A stretch of 64,000 nucleotides of DNA from Mobiluncus curtisii subsp. curtisii ATCC 35241 (GTDB lineage Bacteria > Actinomycetota > Actinomycetes > Actinomycetales > Actinomycetaceae): assembly GCF_000146285.1 (NCBI RefSeq), contig NZ_GL385912.1:1-64000 (forward strand), in the 5' to 3' direction. Below are positions 53,933-63,119 of this stretch, piece after piece (the first letter of the stretch is position 1; each line of letters opens with the position of its first letter). The position numbers and the translations under genes are program-made. A model generated the notes under the pieces. That model was not told the DNA's origin. It ran no database searches and saw only the letters and a list, made by a program, of their open reading frames with translations.

Positions 53933-54718
53933 ATGAGTGAACCGCAAGAACCCCGAAAACCTGAGGACAACAGGCAGGATTCCGCCGATCAGCAAGCCTA
54001 TGATGCTGAGTTTGCTGACCTCATCGCAAAATTGGGAGATGTTGACTTTGAACCGGAGTCCGCGGTTTCCAGTCAGGACGAACAGCTGGATTTACCCGAG
54101 GAATCAGAGCCTCCGCTGGTGAATCGGCAAGCTACTGCATGTTTTCTGACCCCGGTGGCTTCGGCGGAAGCCTTGGGGGCACTGTGCGCTTTGAGCGGTA
54201 TCTCTGCGGTTGTGGTGCCCACAGAAGCCGGAGCGATGGTGGTACAAAACCTGGAGCTGACCGAGGAACAGTGGGGCATGGCGCTGCTGGTCGAAAGTCT
54301 AAATGAACTCGACTCAGACTTGGACACAGTCGCGTCCACGCTGACGGAGATTATTCGGATGCCCGTGGTGGTGTTGTCTGCGCTGTTGGCTCCCGGTACC
54401 GAACAAGAGCCCGGCGTGACCGGTCAGGTTTTGGCGGGTCGTTGGGTCAATCAGGCTTTTGAGTCAGATTTGCCGGCGGGGCTGGTTATTGCACAAATGC
54501 CAATCGTGATTGAGGAATTAGTGCTGGGTCGGGTTAATCCGGCGGAGGTGGACGGGGCGGTAGATACCGTCGATATTCCCCGCTGGAAAGCTTTGCGGAT
54601 GTTGGGCAGAGGCATTAAAAACTCTCGTGAAGAACGCCGGCGCCAACGTGGACAGACAGATTCTCACGATGACGCGATGGGGGACACGGACGCAGCAGGG
54701 CGGGGGGACGCCTCATGA
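53933..54718 (+). CDS. Protein of unknown function between hisB and hisH
   Basis: 261 residues from ATG 53933, with GGAAGG 6 nt upstream; the GTG at 53930 is too close to that site. An acidic, disordered N-terminus (about 65 residues) is followed by an alpha/beta-looking domain (TACFLTPVASAEALGALCAL...AVVVPTEAGAMVVQNLEL) and a basic, charged tail (SREERRRQRGQ). It overlaps hisH by 4 bp, so it is an integral part of the operon. I do not recognise the family. Confidence 0.75.
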   Translation: MSEPQEPRKPEDNRQDSADQQAYDAEFADLIAKLGDVDFEPESAVSSQDEQLDLPEESEPPLVNRQATACFLTPVASAEALGALCALSGISAVVVPTEAGAMVVQNLELTEEQWGMALLVESLNELDSDLDTVASTLTEIIRMPVVVLSALLAPGTEQEPGVTGQVLAGRWVNQAFESDLPAGLVIAQMPIVIEELVLGRVNPAEVDGAVDTVDIPRWKALRMLGRGIKNSREERRRQRGQTDSHDDAMGDTDAAGRGDAS

Positions 54719-55368
54719 TTGCTCCCCAAGTCGTCGTGCTGGATCACGGATATGGCAATGTTCTTTCCGTTGCGCACGCCCTGGAGCGGGCAGGGGCACG
54801 GGTGTCTCTCTCGGCTGACCCGATGGAAGTTGCCCACGCAGACGGTTTGGTGGTTCCTGGAGTGGGGGCATTCGCGGCGGTGATGCGGTCCCTGCAGGCC
54901 TCTCGTGCTCCCCAGATGATTGAGCGTCGTCTCGCCGGAGGTCGCCCGGTACTGGGCATCTGCGTCGGGTTGCAGGTCATGTTTGAAAGCGGCGACGAAA
55001 ACGGGGAAGTGACTGAAGGCTTGGGCGAATGGCCCGGAATGGTGACGGCTCTGCCCGCAGCGCGTTTACCACATATGGGCTGGTCAAAAGTGCACGTCCC
55101 GGCGCAGTCGCAGCTGTTGGCGGGGCTTGACGGGCAGAGGTTCTATTTTGTGCACTCTTATGCTTGCCCCAGCGACCCCGCCGCAGCCTTAGGGACAGAC
55201 GAGGAATCGCGGCGACTGTTCCGCCCTCCGCTGGTGTCTTGGGCGCATTACGGAGCCGACTTCGTGGCAGCAGTGGAAAACCGAGCCTTGTGCGCCACTC
55301 AATTCCACCCGGAAAAGTCCGGACCAGCCGGGGCGCGCGTGTTCGCAAACTGGTTAGAGATGCTCTAG
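54715..55368 (+). CDS. hisH: Imidazole glycerol phosphate synthase, glutaminase subunit
   Basis: 217 residues, class I glutamine amidotransferase. The triad is C83 in GICVGLQ and H198 with E200 in QFHPEKS. It supplies ammonia to HisF, which is not in this window. It starts inside the stop of the unknown upstream gene (ATGA). Confidence 0.95.
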   Translation: MIAPQVVVLDHGYGNVLSVAHALERAGARVSLSADPMEVAHADGLVVPGVGAFAAVMRSLQASRAPQMIERRLAGGRPVLGICVGLQVMFESGDENGEVTEGLGEWPGMVTALPAARLPHMGWSKVHVPAQSQLLAGLDGQRFYFVHSYACPSDPAAALGTDEESRRLFRPPLVSWAHYGADFVAAVENRALCATQFHPEKSGPAGARVFANWLEML

Positions 55369-55407
55369 TGGTGGCGGGTCGTGAATCGACCCTGGAAAGG
55401 ACGCTCA

Positions 55408-56142
55408 ATGACACAATTAGTGCTGTTACCAGCAATTGACTTGGTTGACGGAAAAGCGACCCGGCTGACCGAGGGTAAAGCCGGAACCGAAAAAGTTTAC
55501 GGCGAGCCCGCACAAGTCGCGGCGGAGTTCCTCGCTGCCGGAGCGCAGTGGCTGCACCTAGTCGACCTGGATGCCGCTTTCGGGCGGGGCTCCAACGCCG
55601 ACCTGGTGGAGTCGCTGGTGAAAACCTATCCGGGCTTGAATATTGAGGTCAGTGGGGGATTACGTGACGATGACTCGCTGTGCCGCATGCTCGATGCGGG
55701 AGCGGCGCGGGTAAACCTGGGTACTGCTGCAATCGAAAATCCCGAGTGGTGCGCCACGGTCATTGAGCGGTTTGGGCAGCGCATCGCAATCGGTTTAGAC
55801 GTGCGCGGCGAACGGGTGTATGGTCGCGGCTGGGTCAGTGAAGGACCACTGCTGGACCAGATTGTGCGGGATTTGGACGCTTTGGGGTGCGCCCGTTACG
55901 TGGTGACGGACGTGTCGAAAGACGGCACTTTGACTGGACCGAACCTGGAGCTGCTGGCTCTCGTGTGTCAATCCAGCCCGGCAAAAGTCGTGGCGAGCGG
56001 GGGAGTGTGTGCTCTGCGCGACCTGCAGACCCTGCGGGATTTGGCTGTCAAACACCCCAACTTGGAGGGGGTCATCGTTGGTAAAGCCATCTATGAGCGA
56101 CGTTTCACGGTTGCTGAAGCCTTGGCGAACCTGGCGGACTGA
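55408..56142 (+). CDS. hisA: ProFAR isomerase HisA, possibly PriA-type
   Basis: 244 residues from ATG 55408 (AAAGGA upstream); an in-frame GTG at 55381 is less likely. TIM barrel with catalytic acidic residues in LLPAIDLVDGKATRL and VVTDVSKDGTLTGPN. In actinobacteria without trpF the PriA form also isomerises PRA for tryptophan; the RVYGRGWVSEG loop is compatible with that, but the sequence alone does not settle it. Confidence 0.92.
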   Translation: MTQLVLLPAIDLVDGKATRLTEGKAGTEKVYGEPAQVAAEFLAAGAQWLHLVDLDAAFGRGSNADLVESLVKTYPGLNIEVSGGLRDDDSLCRMLDAGAARVNLGTAAIENPEWCATVIERFGQRIAIGLDVRGERVYGRGWVSEGPLLDQIVRDLDALGCARYVVTDVSKDGTLTGPNLELLALVCQSSPAKVVASGGVCALRDLQTLRDLAVKHPNLEGVIVGKAIYERRFTVAEALANLAD

Positions 56143-56178
56143 CGCAGTGAGGTTCTGTTTGAAAGCGCGGCAGCATAC

Positions 56179-56898
56179 ATGAAACACCTGGCGAGCAATC
56201 CCTTTGCGTCGGATTGTGGTGATTTGCTGCCCGGAACCCAGCGCGCCCTGGAACTTGCCGCGGTCAAAGACGTGGGGGCAGCGCAGGCTGAACTGTTTTC
56301 AGCGCTGCAAACGGAGCGTCTCATTGTGGAGGCGCCCGTGGCGGTCTCCGGAAGCTGTGAATCACCGACCTTTGCGGGTGTTTATGCCCCCTACGGGTCG
56401 GCCTTGCCGGTGTATTCCAGCGCCACGCGTTTCGCGGAGCTAACGAACCCGGAAGACCGACCGTTGCTGGTCAATCCCGCACGAATCGCCTTGGCAGCGC
56501 TGGCTACTGAAGGATTTATATGGCTGGATGCCCCGGTAATACTAGGTAGCGCTACTCAGACCAAGCCGCTGGCGAAAAATCCGGAGTGGATTCACGCCTA
56601 TGCTCCGAGCATCATGCTGGGACCACCCGCGTTGAATGCCCTAGCCAGCGGCGACAACTGGCTCCCCGCCTGGGAAGATGCCGAACTTGCGACACTGCTC
56701 TATTCACTGTCAGCCCATACAGGCGTCAAAATCGAGACCATCGCGGCCGGTCCGGCAGGGGGACTGGTCGTTACAGTCCGCACCCCCGACGACCTAGATG
56801 CCGCGAAACTTGCCGTCAAACGGTTCCACAAATCCCTTCTGCGTTCGCCAGAAGTCTCCCCTCGCGCTACTTACGTGCAACTCCTTCCCGTGCGCTGA
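56179..56898 (+). CDS. SseB-like protein at the end of the his operon
   Basis: 239 residues. The LPVYSSATRFAELTNPEDRPLLVNPARIALAALATEGFIWLDAP segment is the SseB N-terminal domain pattern. SseB-type proteins of this position occur after hisA in other actinobacteria; their biochemical role is unknown. It begins 36 bp after hisA without a good ribosome-binding site. Gene-free DNA of about 120 bp follows, then convergent genes. Confidence 0.75.
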   Translation: MKHLASNPFASDCGDLLPGTQRALELAAVKDVGAAQAELFSALQTERLIVEAPVAVSGSCESPTFAGVYAPYGSALPVYSSATRFAELTNPEDRPLLVNPARIALAALATEGFIWLDAPVILGSATQTKPLAKNPEWIHAYAPSIMLGPPALNALASGDNWLPAWEDAELATLLYSLSAHTGVKIETIAAGPAGGLVVTVRTPDDLDAAKLAVKRFHKSLLRSPEVSPRATYVQLLPVR

Positions 56899-57021
56899 CG
56901 ACCTCCGCGCTGGCTATCCCTGCGCTCGGTGACGCGACGTTACCGGGTGTGAGCGGGAAGACTGGTGGATCTGACACGGGACGCTAGCGCTGCCACCGCC
57001 CCACCGCCCTTGTGAAAGGCA

Positions 57022-58086
57022 TTAAGCGTGGGGAATATCGCCCAACCAGTCAGCAACGTGTTGAATCAAGGCTTCGTCAAAAACATCATCCGAGTGGTGT
57101 TCGCCAATCCACTTCTGAATCGAACCACCGGCTGCCGCGTCCATCTGTTTCCGAGCCTCCGCAGGCTTAACCAGGACCTGCCACAGCATGTTCTTGGCTT
57201 CTTCCACCGAGTGATAAAAAAATGGGTAGTCTGCCGGCACCAAGGCGTGAGCCCATTCGAGGTCAGGAAAGACGCCGATGACTCCCGCCCCCAAGGCTTC
57301 CACGTATTCGATGCCGTAAGATTCTTCCTCAGTGGTCGCCAGGAAAGCGGTCGTATGCGCCAAAGCCTCCCAATAGGACTGGCGCGTGGCTGTCAGGGGT
57401 CCCACCCAAATCCAGTCACGATGGGAAAACTTCATGGCGGCTTCGCTGACCAGGTGGGTTTCGTGCAAACGCATCTCGACCCGCAGCGGAATCTGGCGGT
57501 GTACCCAGTTGACCACGTCCAAGAAAATATCCGGGCGCTTCTTTGCCGAAAGATAAATCGAGGGGTAGAGCACGACCGGAATCTCCGTCTCTACCCGCGG
57601 ACGGACATGAGCCAGACGGAACCCCAGGTTTACCCACCCCAGCTGCATCTGTTCATGCAGCGGTTTCACAGTCCATTTTTCTGCCATCTCCCGGACTTCC
57701 ATAGCGGTGCGTTCCGAGTTCGCAAAAGTGGGGAACAGGGCACAGGACAGAGCCATGGAGGCAATGCCTTCTACCGTCGTCAATTCGCGCGGAGACCACC
57801 ACATGAAGTTCATGATGTGCGGTTTCGTCGCTCCGGCATTGTGCATTTTTTGCCACAGTCGCGGTGAATCAATGACATCCATATTGATAACCGCCGTGTC
57901 AGTCGGGTCGAGCATCTCGAGGGGAGCCACACTGAAGTTTTCGGCGCGCCGGGCGGGACCGCCTATCAGGATGGAGTCGGGGAAGTTACGCAAAACCCGT
58001 CGCACCAGAGTGTCGCCGGCAGAATGCCCAGACACCCGCCCGGCTTCGTCAACTTGGGCATTTTCCCACTTGATTGCCAATTTCAT
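57022..58086 (-). CDS. GT-B fold glycosyltransferase
   Basis: 354 residues, predicted cytoplasmic. The C-terminal half carries the nucleotide-sugar signature TTEEESYGIEYVEALGAGVIG, an EX7E-like motif of GT4-type enzymes; the WIWVGPLTATRQSYWEALAHT segment is typical of the donor domain. It starts 2 bp after the pyrophosphatase gene (AAGGGGAATAACC before ATG), so the two are co-transcribed. Sugar and acceptor are unknown. Confidence 0.75.
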   Translation of the reverse strand: MKLAIKWENAQVDEAGRVSGHSAGDTLVRRVLRNFPDSILIGGPARRAENFSVAPLEMLDPTDTAVINMDVIDSPRLWQKMHNAGATKPHIMNFMWWSPRELTTVEGIASMALSCALFPTFANSERTAMEVREMAEKWTVKPLHEQMQLGWVNLGFRLAHVRPRVETEIPVVLYPSIYLSAKKRPDIFLDVVNWVHRQIPLRVEMRLHETHLVSEAAMKFSHRDWIWVGPLTATRQSYWEALAHTTAFLATTEEESYGIEYVEALGAGVIGVFPDLEWAHALVPADYPFFYHSVEEAKNMLWQVLVKPAEARKQMDAAAGGSIQKWIGEHHSDDVFDEALIQHVADWLGDIPHA

Positions 58087-58088
58087 GG

Positions 58089-60785
58089 TTATTCCCCTTT
58101 CTGTTCCGCAGTCCGGTCGGATGGCTGCGGGGAATCGCTTTGCGATGGCTCTGCCGTTAATTCGAGGTCGGGAACGTGTTTCAGAAGGTCGGTGTCTGAC
58201 GGTGATGCCTCGAGGATTTCGTCCAGCGCGGCCGCGTCGATGGGGGCTTCAATGCCTCCAGGGCGAGGAATCGCCTTGAATGAGGAACGGGCGACCCGAT
58301 TCTTAACACTGGGAATCCCGTTCAACTCAGTGTCAACCGGAGGTTCATGATCATGCATAGCGTCCCGAGAGGCCCCGCGGATACGCATCTGATAGAAACT
58401 GCACCACACAAAGTAGGCTGAAGCCACAAAAAAGACCCCAGCTAGGATATGCACCAGCCGTGCCTGACCCTGGTTCGTCAGACTCACTGCCAATTCCACT
58501 GCCAACAGACCAAACAGGGTGGTGAATTTGATAATCGGGTTGAGAGCTACCGAGGACGTGTCCTTGAACGGATCGCCGACCGTATCACCGACGATAGTCG
58601 CATCGTGCAGTTCGGTGCCCTTCATATGCAAATCGACTTCCACGACCTTTTTCGCGTTGTCCCAAGCCCCGCCGGCATTAGCCATAAATATGGCTTGGTA
58701 CAAACCAAAAATAGCGATGGAAATCAGGTAGCCGATGAAAAAGAACGGCTCGGCAAAGGCGAAAGACAGCGTGGCAAAGAACACTGCCAGGAAGATAAGC
58801 AGCATCCCCTGCTGAGCGTACTGTGTACAAATTTCTACCACCGCGCGGCTGTCTTTTTCGGAGGCTCGTTCGCTGCTGGCATCAAGGTGGATATTATCTT
58901 TGATAAACGCCACGGCGCGGTTTGCCCCGGTCGTTACCGCCTGGATAGAGGCCCCGGAGAACCAGTAAATGACGGCACCTCCGGTAATCAACCCCAGCAG
59001 GAAAGGAGCGTGCAGCAGGGAGAGATTGCCCACGGCTTGTGTGTCCTGCAAACGATTCGTGAGGGTCATGATGATAGAGAAAATCATGGTGGTGGCGCCC
59101 ACTACGGCGGTGCCGATGAGAACCGGCTTTGCCGTGGCTTTAAACGTGTTGCCCGCCCCGTCATTGTCCTCCAGCATGAGTTTCGCGGTGTCCCATGCGG
59201 GCTTAATAGTGAAGTCTGCCATCAGCTCGGCTTCGATGTTCTCGACCGATTCGATACGCGAGAGTTCATAGACAGATTGGGCATTGTCAGTGACAGGACC
59301 GTAAGAGTCCACGGCGATGGTTACCGGACCCATCCCCAAGAAACCAAAAGCTACCAGTCCAAAAGCGAACACTGCCGGAGCTGCCATCAGGGATTGCGGT
59401 ATCAGCAGGGAAATCAGGAAGGCAATTCCCATCAAACCCACTATCGTCATCCCCAGCCAGTACCCGGACATATTGCCGGAAACCATGCCGGACAAAATGT
59501 TTAGCGAGGCACCGCCCTCACGAGAAGATTTCACCGTTTCCCGCACGAAACGCGCTTTGGTAGAGGTAAATACTTTCACAAGTTCAGGAATCAATGCCCC
59601 CGCGAGGGTCCCGCAGGTAATGATGGTCGCCAGTTTCAGCCACAGGTGGCTGCCTTGCTCACCCAGTACAAAGAAAGTCACCAGGAAAATCAATACGATG
59701 CATAGCATCGAAGTCAGCCAGACCAGTGTCGTCAAGGGGGTCTCAAAGTTCATGCGTTTCGCGTCTCCGTAACGCCCTTTGACCCACAGGGCATTGAGGG
59801 CGTACGCCAGTGCCGCACCCAGAATCATTGCCGCGCGCACCGTAAAAATCCACACCAGCAACAGCGCCTGAATGGAAGTGTCGGGGACTGCCAGGATGAC
59901 GTAAGTTACCAGGGCTACACCGGTGACTCCGTAAGTTTCAAAGCCGTCAGCGGAAGGTCCCACCGAATCTCCGGCATTGTCCCCGGTGCAGTCTGCGATA
60001 ACCCCAGGGTTACGCGGGTCGTCCTCGTCAATTTTGAACACAATCTTCATGAGGTCCGCGCCAATATCGGCAATCTTGGTAAAGATACCCCCGGCGATAC
60101 GCAGGGCGGACGCTCCCAGGGACTCCCCGATGGCAAAACCGATGAAGCACGAACCTGCCACGTCAGCGGGCAGAAACACCAGAATAACCAGCATCATGAA
60201 CAGTTCGAGGGAAATCAGCACGGTCCCGATGGACATCCCGGCCTGCAGCGGAATCTGGTGGACAGGGTAGGGCTTGCCGCGCAGCGAGGCAAAAGCCGCC
60301 CGGGCGTTAGCAAAAGTGTTGACCCGAATGCCAAACCAGGCAACGGCAAACGATCCGCCCATCCCCAACAGGCTGAACAACACCACAATTCCGACTTTAC
60401 CCCAGCTAAATCCCACCAGTACCTTGTAGTAAATGAGAATGATTACCGTGATGAAAGCCCACAGCAGCAACAGGAATTTGCCTTGCTTCACCAGGTAGGC
60501 TTTGCAAGTGGAGTAAATGAGTTCCGCTACTTCTAGCATGGATTGATGCACTGGTAGGCTGCGGAGTTTAAAAAACGTCACGATTCCAAATGCCAGACCT
60601 GCCAGGCACACTATCATGCCAAAGATTAGCAAGCTGGTACCGGCTATGCCGTGAACGTTAGCGAGGGACAAATCGGGAAGCACCAGGTTTGCCTCCCCGC
60701 CGCCGGGTCCGTCGCCTGGTTTTGCGCTGATTAGCGGGAATACCCCTGTCGGGCTTGCATCCAGAACCTTTAAGCTAGGAATCAT
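58089..60785 (-). CDS. hppA: Membrane-bound proton-translocating pyrophosphatase
   Basis: 898 residues, about 16 membrane helices, longer than the usual 700-800. It couples pyrophosphate hydrolysis to ion pumping. Substrate-site motifs: DVGADLMKIVF-like segment IGADLMKIVFKIDEDDPRNP, DCTGDNAGDSVGPSADGFE, and the C-terminal GGAWDNAKKVVE. At the potassium site the sequence is GNTFKATAKP with Lys at residue 549, the residue that replaces K+ in potassium-independent pumps; the accompanying Thr is Ala here. That points to a K+-independent, H+-pumping enzyme. A disordered acidic tail of about 60 residues ends the protein. Confidence 0.92.
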   Translation of the reverse strand: MIPSLKVLDASPTGVFPLISAKPGDGPGGGEANLVLPDLSLANVHGIAGTSLLIFGMIVCLAGLAFGIVTFFKLRSLPVHQSMLEVAELIYSTCKAYLVKQGKFLLLLWAFITVIILIYYKVLVGFSWGKVGIVVLFSLLGMGGSFAVAWFGIRVNTFANARAAFASLRGKPYPVHQIPLQAGMSIGTVLISLELFMMLVILVFLPADVAGSCFIGFAIGESLGASALRIAGGIFTKIADIGADLMKIVFKIDEDDPRNPGVIADCTGDNAGDSVGPSADGFETYGVTGVALVTYVILAVPDTSIQALLLVWIFTVRAAMILGAALAYALNALWVKGRYGDAKRMNFETPLTTLVWLTSMLCIVLIFLVTFFVLGEQGSHLWLKLATIITCGTLAGALIPELVKVFTSTKARFVRETVKSSREGGASLNILSGMVSGNMSGYWLGMTIVGLMGIAFLISLLIPQSLMAAPAVFAFGLVAFGFLGMGPVTIAVDSYGPVTDNAQSVYELSRIESVENIEAELMADFTIKPAWDTAKLMLEDNDGAGNTFKATAKPVLIGTAVVGATTMIFSIIMTLTNRLQDTQAVGNLSLLHAPFLLGLITGGAVIYWFSGASIQAVTTGANRAVAFIKDNIHLDASSERASEKDSRAVVEICTQYAQQGMLLIFLAVFFATLSFAFAEPFFFIGYLISIAIFGLYQAIFMANAGGAWDNAKKVVEVDLHMKGTELHDATIVGDTVGDPFKDTSSVALNPIIKFTTLFGLLAVELAVSLTNQGQARLVHILAGVFFVASAYFVWCSFYQMRIRGASRDAMHDHEPPVDTELNGIPSVKNRVARSSFKAIPRPGGIEAPIDAAALDEILEASPSDTDLLKHVPDLELTAEPSQSDSPQPSDRTAEQKGE

Positions 60786-61136
60786 TGGTCAGCCTCGTTT
60801 CCATAGGTCGTTACCTTGTTTGTAATTTTAGGAGGTATTTCCGGTATTTTGGGGGATTCTAAGAGGAAGCTTTGATTACGTCTGACAAAGCCGACTCCGT
60901 CGGTCTCATAATTGCCCTTAACAACCAATTGTCATTACTTAATGTCGTGGGTGAAATGGCTGATGGCACACTTATTCAGGATAATCAAAATTGTGAGAGT
61001 TGAATAAACGAAAAATATGCGTCTGAACTCTAGACCAAACAGACCGTATTGCTGTACACTTTTTGGAAAATATGGCTAAAGAATGTTTAGATTCTCGCCG
61101 TATGACGGCAAAAAGTCCATTTATCAAGGAGGAACA
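60786..61136. other. Divergent intergenic region between hppA and the chemotaxis gene
   Basis: About 350 bp, AT-rich, with no gene. The hppA side carries GAGG 8 bp before that start. The right end holds a sigma-28-like promoter (61077-61104) and an AAGGAGG ribosome-binding site (61126-61132). The middle shows no clear repeat or RNA structure. Confidence 0.7.
61077..61104 (+). promoter_or_regulatory. Sigma-28 (FliA/SigD)-like promoter of the chemotaxis gene
   Basis: TAAA (61077-61080), a 16-nt spacer, then GCCGTATG (61097-61104). The flagellar sigma consensus is TAAA-N15-GCCGATAA. The predicted transcription start is about 61112, giving a short leader that contains the strong AAGGAGG site. 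The fit of both boxes in front of a chemoreceptor gene is unlikely to be chance, though the spacer is one base longer than consensus. Confidence 0.55.
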
Positions 61137-62771
61137 ATGGCAAAGAGTATCTCTCGTTCGGCGAAACGTTTTACTATCGCCATGAAGCTGGCTTTGATTA
61201 CCCTGGTAATGGTGCTGGCTATGGCGCTGATTGCCGTGGTTGGGGTGATTGGCTTACGCTCTGTGAATGCTGCCACCGCCGAGACTATGAAAGCCTCGGC
61301 GCTAAAGGAACCCATTCAAAAAATTTGGCATGCTGAAGTTTATGTACGCATGATGAGTGACTGGGTAGCACTGGAGCTGAAGCCTAAAGATAAAGATGGC
61401 GATAAGGAACGAGTCGATAAACACGATGCCATTATCGAAGAATCCATCCAGGAAATCAGTGAATCCCCGGAATCAAAGTACCTTCCCACCTTCCCGAAAT
61501 TCGTTGAGACTTACCAGAAGTGGAAGACTCTGCGCGCCAATCAGTTGGTTCCTATGGCATATGCTGTCCAGGACGGTCCGAACTACGCTGCGGATTTTTG
61601 GGATTATGGTCTCGAGACTTTTAAAAAAGGACCGCAGGACAACCTCGGACTCATTAACGCTATGGAAGAACAGCTCACCCAGGTTGGCGTAGAAATTGAT
61701 AAGCGAGTCTCCACGGCAAAAGCGGACGCTGCTCGTGCTCAAACTACTATGTTCATCGAGGTGGGAGGGGTCGCTCTAGTCAGCATAGTCATTGCAATAC
61801 TGTTGAGTGTAAATATGACTCGACGTATCGTTAATCCCATTCGCCAAGTTAATCAGGGACTGGAGGCTTTAGCTGGCGGTAACCTGACCGTACACATGGA
61901 CATTAATAGCAACGATGAGGCTGGCGACATGGCTTGTAATATGAACTTGGCCACCGAAAGCTTAAGAGGACTGATTGCCGATACTTACAATGTTTCCGCC
62001 AAGGTAAAAGAGTCCTCACAGCACGTTACCAACACTCTGGACGAAGTTGCGAGCAGCGCGTCCCAGGCCAATAGTCTGATTGCAAAAGTCGATAGTAGCT
62101 CAGAGCATGTCTTTTCTAATGTGTCCACCATTGCAGCCGGTTCGGAACAGATGGGTGCGTCTATTCGCGAGATTTCTTCTAACGCTACAGAGGCGGCGTC
62201 GGTTGCTCGTAATGCCACACAGGTTGCCGAGCGTACGAACAAGGTCGTAGCAAAACTGGGGGAATCTTCACAGGAAATCGGTGAAGTCGTAAAAACCATT
62301 ACTAAAATTGCGGAGCAGACCAACCTGTTAGCTTTGAATGCCACGATTGAGGCGGCGCGCGCTGGCGATGCTGGGAAAGGCTTCGCAGTTGTGGCCGGTG
62401 AAGTCAAGGACCTCGCTGCTGAGACCGGTAGGGCCACGGAGGAAATTTCCACCCGTATTGAGCAAATTCAAAACGATACTACCGGCGCGGTGGAAGCTAT
62501 CGAAGAAATATCTCAAATTGTCTCTCAAATCTCTGATTTCCAAACTACTATTGCCTCCGCGGTGGAAGAACAAACTGCTACTACGAACGAAATGAGCCGT
62601 TCTACAGCAAACGCGGCTTCGATTGCTGACGAAATAAACAGCATGATTACCGCGGTGGCTCAGGGTGGACAAGGCATCTCAGAATCGGTGGAGCACCTTT
62701 TAGAGGCGACTTCGGATTTGCGAGCCTTCGCCGATGAACTCGAATGTCACATGAGTGGATTCAAGGTTTAG
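61137..62771 (+). CDS. Methyl-accepting chemotaxis protein
   Basis: 544 residues from ATG 61137. A membrane helix (about residues 17-40) leads to an extracellular four-helix-bundle sensor of about 170 residues, then a second membrane helix ([17 protein letters not shown], about 210-230). A HAMP domain ([20 protein letters not shown]) and the cytoplasmic hairpin follow, with its conserved tip [18 protein letters not shown]. No CheR-binding pentapeptide ends the protein. It is not next to che or flagellar genes, so it is an orphan receptor; the ligand is unknown. Confidence 0.95.
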   Translation: MAKSISRSAKRFTIAMKLALITLVMVLAMALIAVVGVIGLRSVNAATAETMKASALKEPIQKIWHAEVYVRMMSDWVALELKPKDKDGDKERVDKHDAIIEESIQEISESPESKYLPTFPKFVETYQKWKTLRANQLVPMAYAVQDGPNYAADFWDYGLETFKKGPQDNLGLINAMEEQLTQVGVEIDKRVSTAKADAARAQTTMFIEVGGVALVSIVIAILLSVNMTRRIVNPIRQVNQGLEALAGGNLTVHMDINSNDEAGDMACNMNLATESLRGLIADTYNVSAKVKESSQHVTNTLDEVASSASQANSLIAKVDSSSEHVFSNVSTIAAGSEQMGASIREISSNATEAASVARNATQVAERTNKVVAKLGESSQEIGEVVKTITKIAEQTNLLALNATIEAARAGDAGKGFAVVAGEVKDLAAETGRATEEISTRIEQIQNDTTGAVEAIEEISQIVSQISDFQTTIASAVEEQTATTNEMSRSTANAASIADEINSMITAVAQGGQGISESVEHLLEATSDLRAFADELECHMSGFKV

Positions 62772-62796
62772 CACAGGCGTTCGGTCTTTTGCTATA

Positions 62797-62828
62797 CAGG
62801 GGGTCGTTGATGCGGCAGCGTCCCCCTG
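62797..62828 (+). terminator. Hairpin after the chemotaxis gene
   Basis: CAGGGGGTCG pairs with CGTCCCCCTG with one mismatch around a 12-nt loop, 25 bp after the stop codon. No T-run follows. Confidence 0.4.
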
Positions 62829-62928
62829 GCTTGAATCTGGTAAAATTCGAATCGGAAGTTCCTTTGCTGTGGATTGAATCTTGTCTAGGTGCGCAAAACC
62901 GAAATGTGCGAAAACCTCGTGGATGCGC

Positions 62929-62934
62929 TAGAAT
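62929..62934 (+). promoter_or_regulatory. Candidate -10 hexamer of infC
   Basis: TAGAAT within GCGCTAGAATCAAC, about 185 bp upstream of the infC start. The -35 region is weak. Confidence 0.4.
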
Positions 62935-63119
62935 CAACTTTGTTCGGCTGTATGCCGAAGTAAGCGGAAAGTTTTCCCACCTCCACCCGGTGTAGTTTCC
63001 TGAGGGACGCACGTCTTGGGTTATGGTCTAAAGCGCTCGGCTGTGCTTTCTATGCCACGGTTGCGGGGTAACTTTGCGTGTGCTTTGGTTCGCGGCGTGG
63101 TTACAAGCAAGGAGTCCTC
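62935..63119 (+). other. Long untranslated leader of infC
   Basis: About 180 bp between the candidate promoter and the AUU start of infC with no open reading frame of note. The leader is GC- and GT-rich towards its end and closes with AAGGAG 5 nt before the start. infC leaders often host autoregulatory structures (established in other bacteria); I cannot define one here by eye. Confidence 0.45.

Noticed and set aside
58449-59504. Plus-strand frame of 351 codons inside hppA
   Set aside because: His/Gln-rich composition typical of reverse reading; hppA motifs on the other strand are clear.
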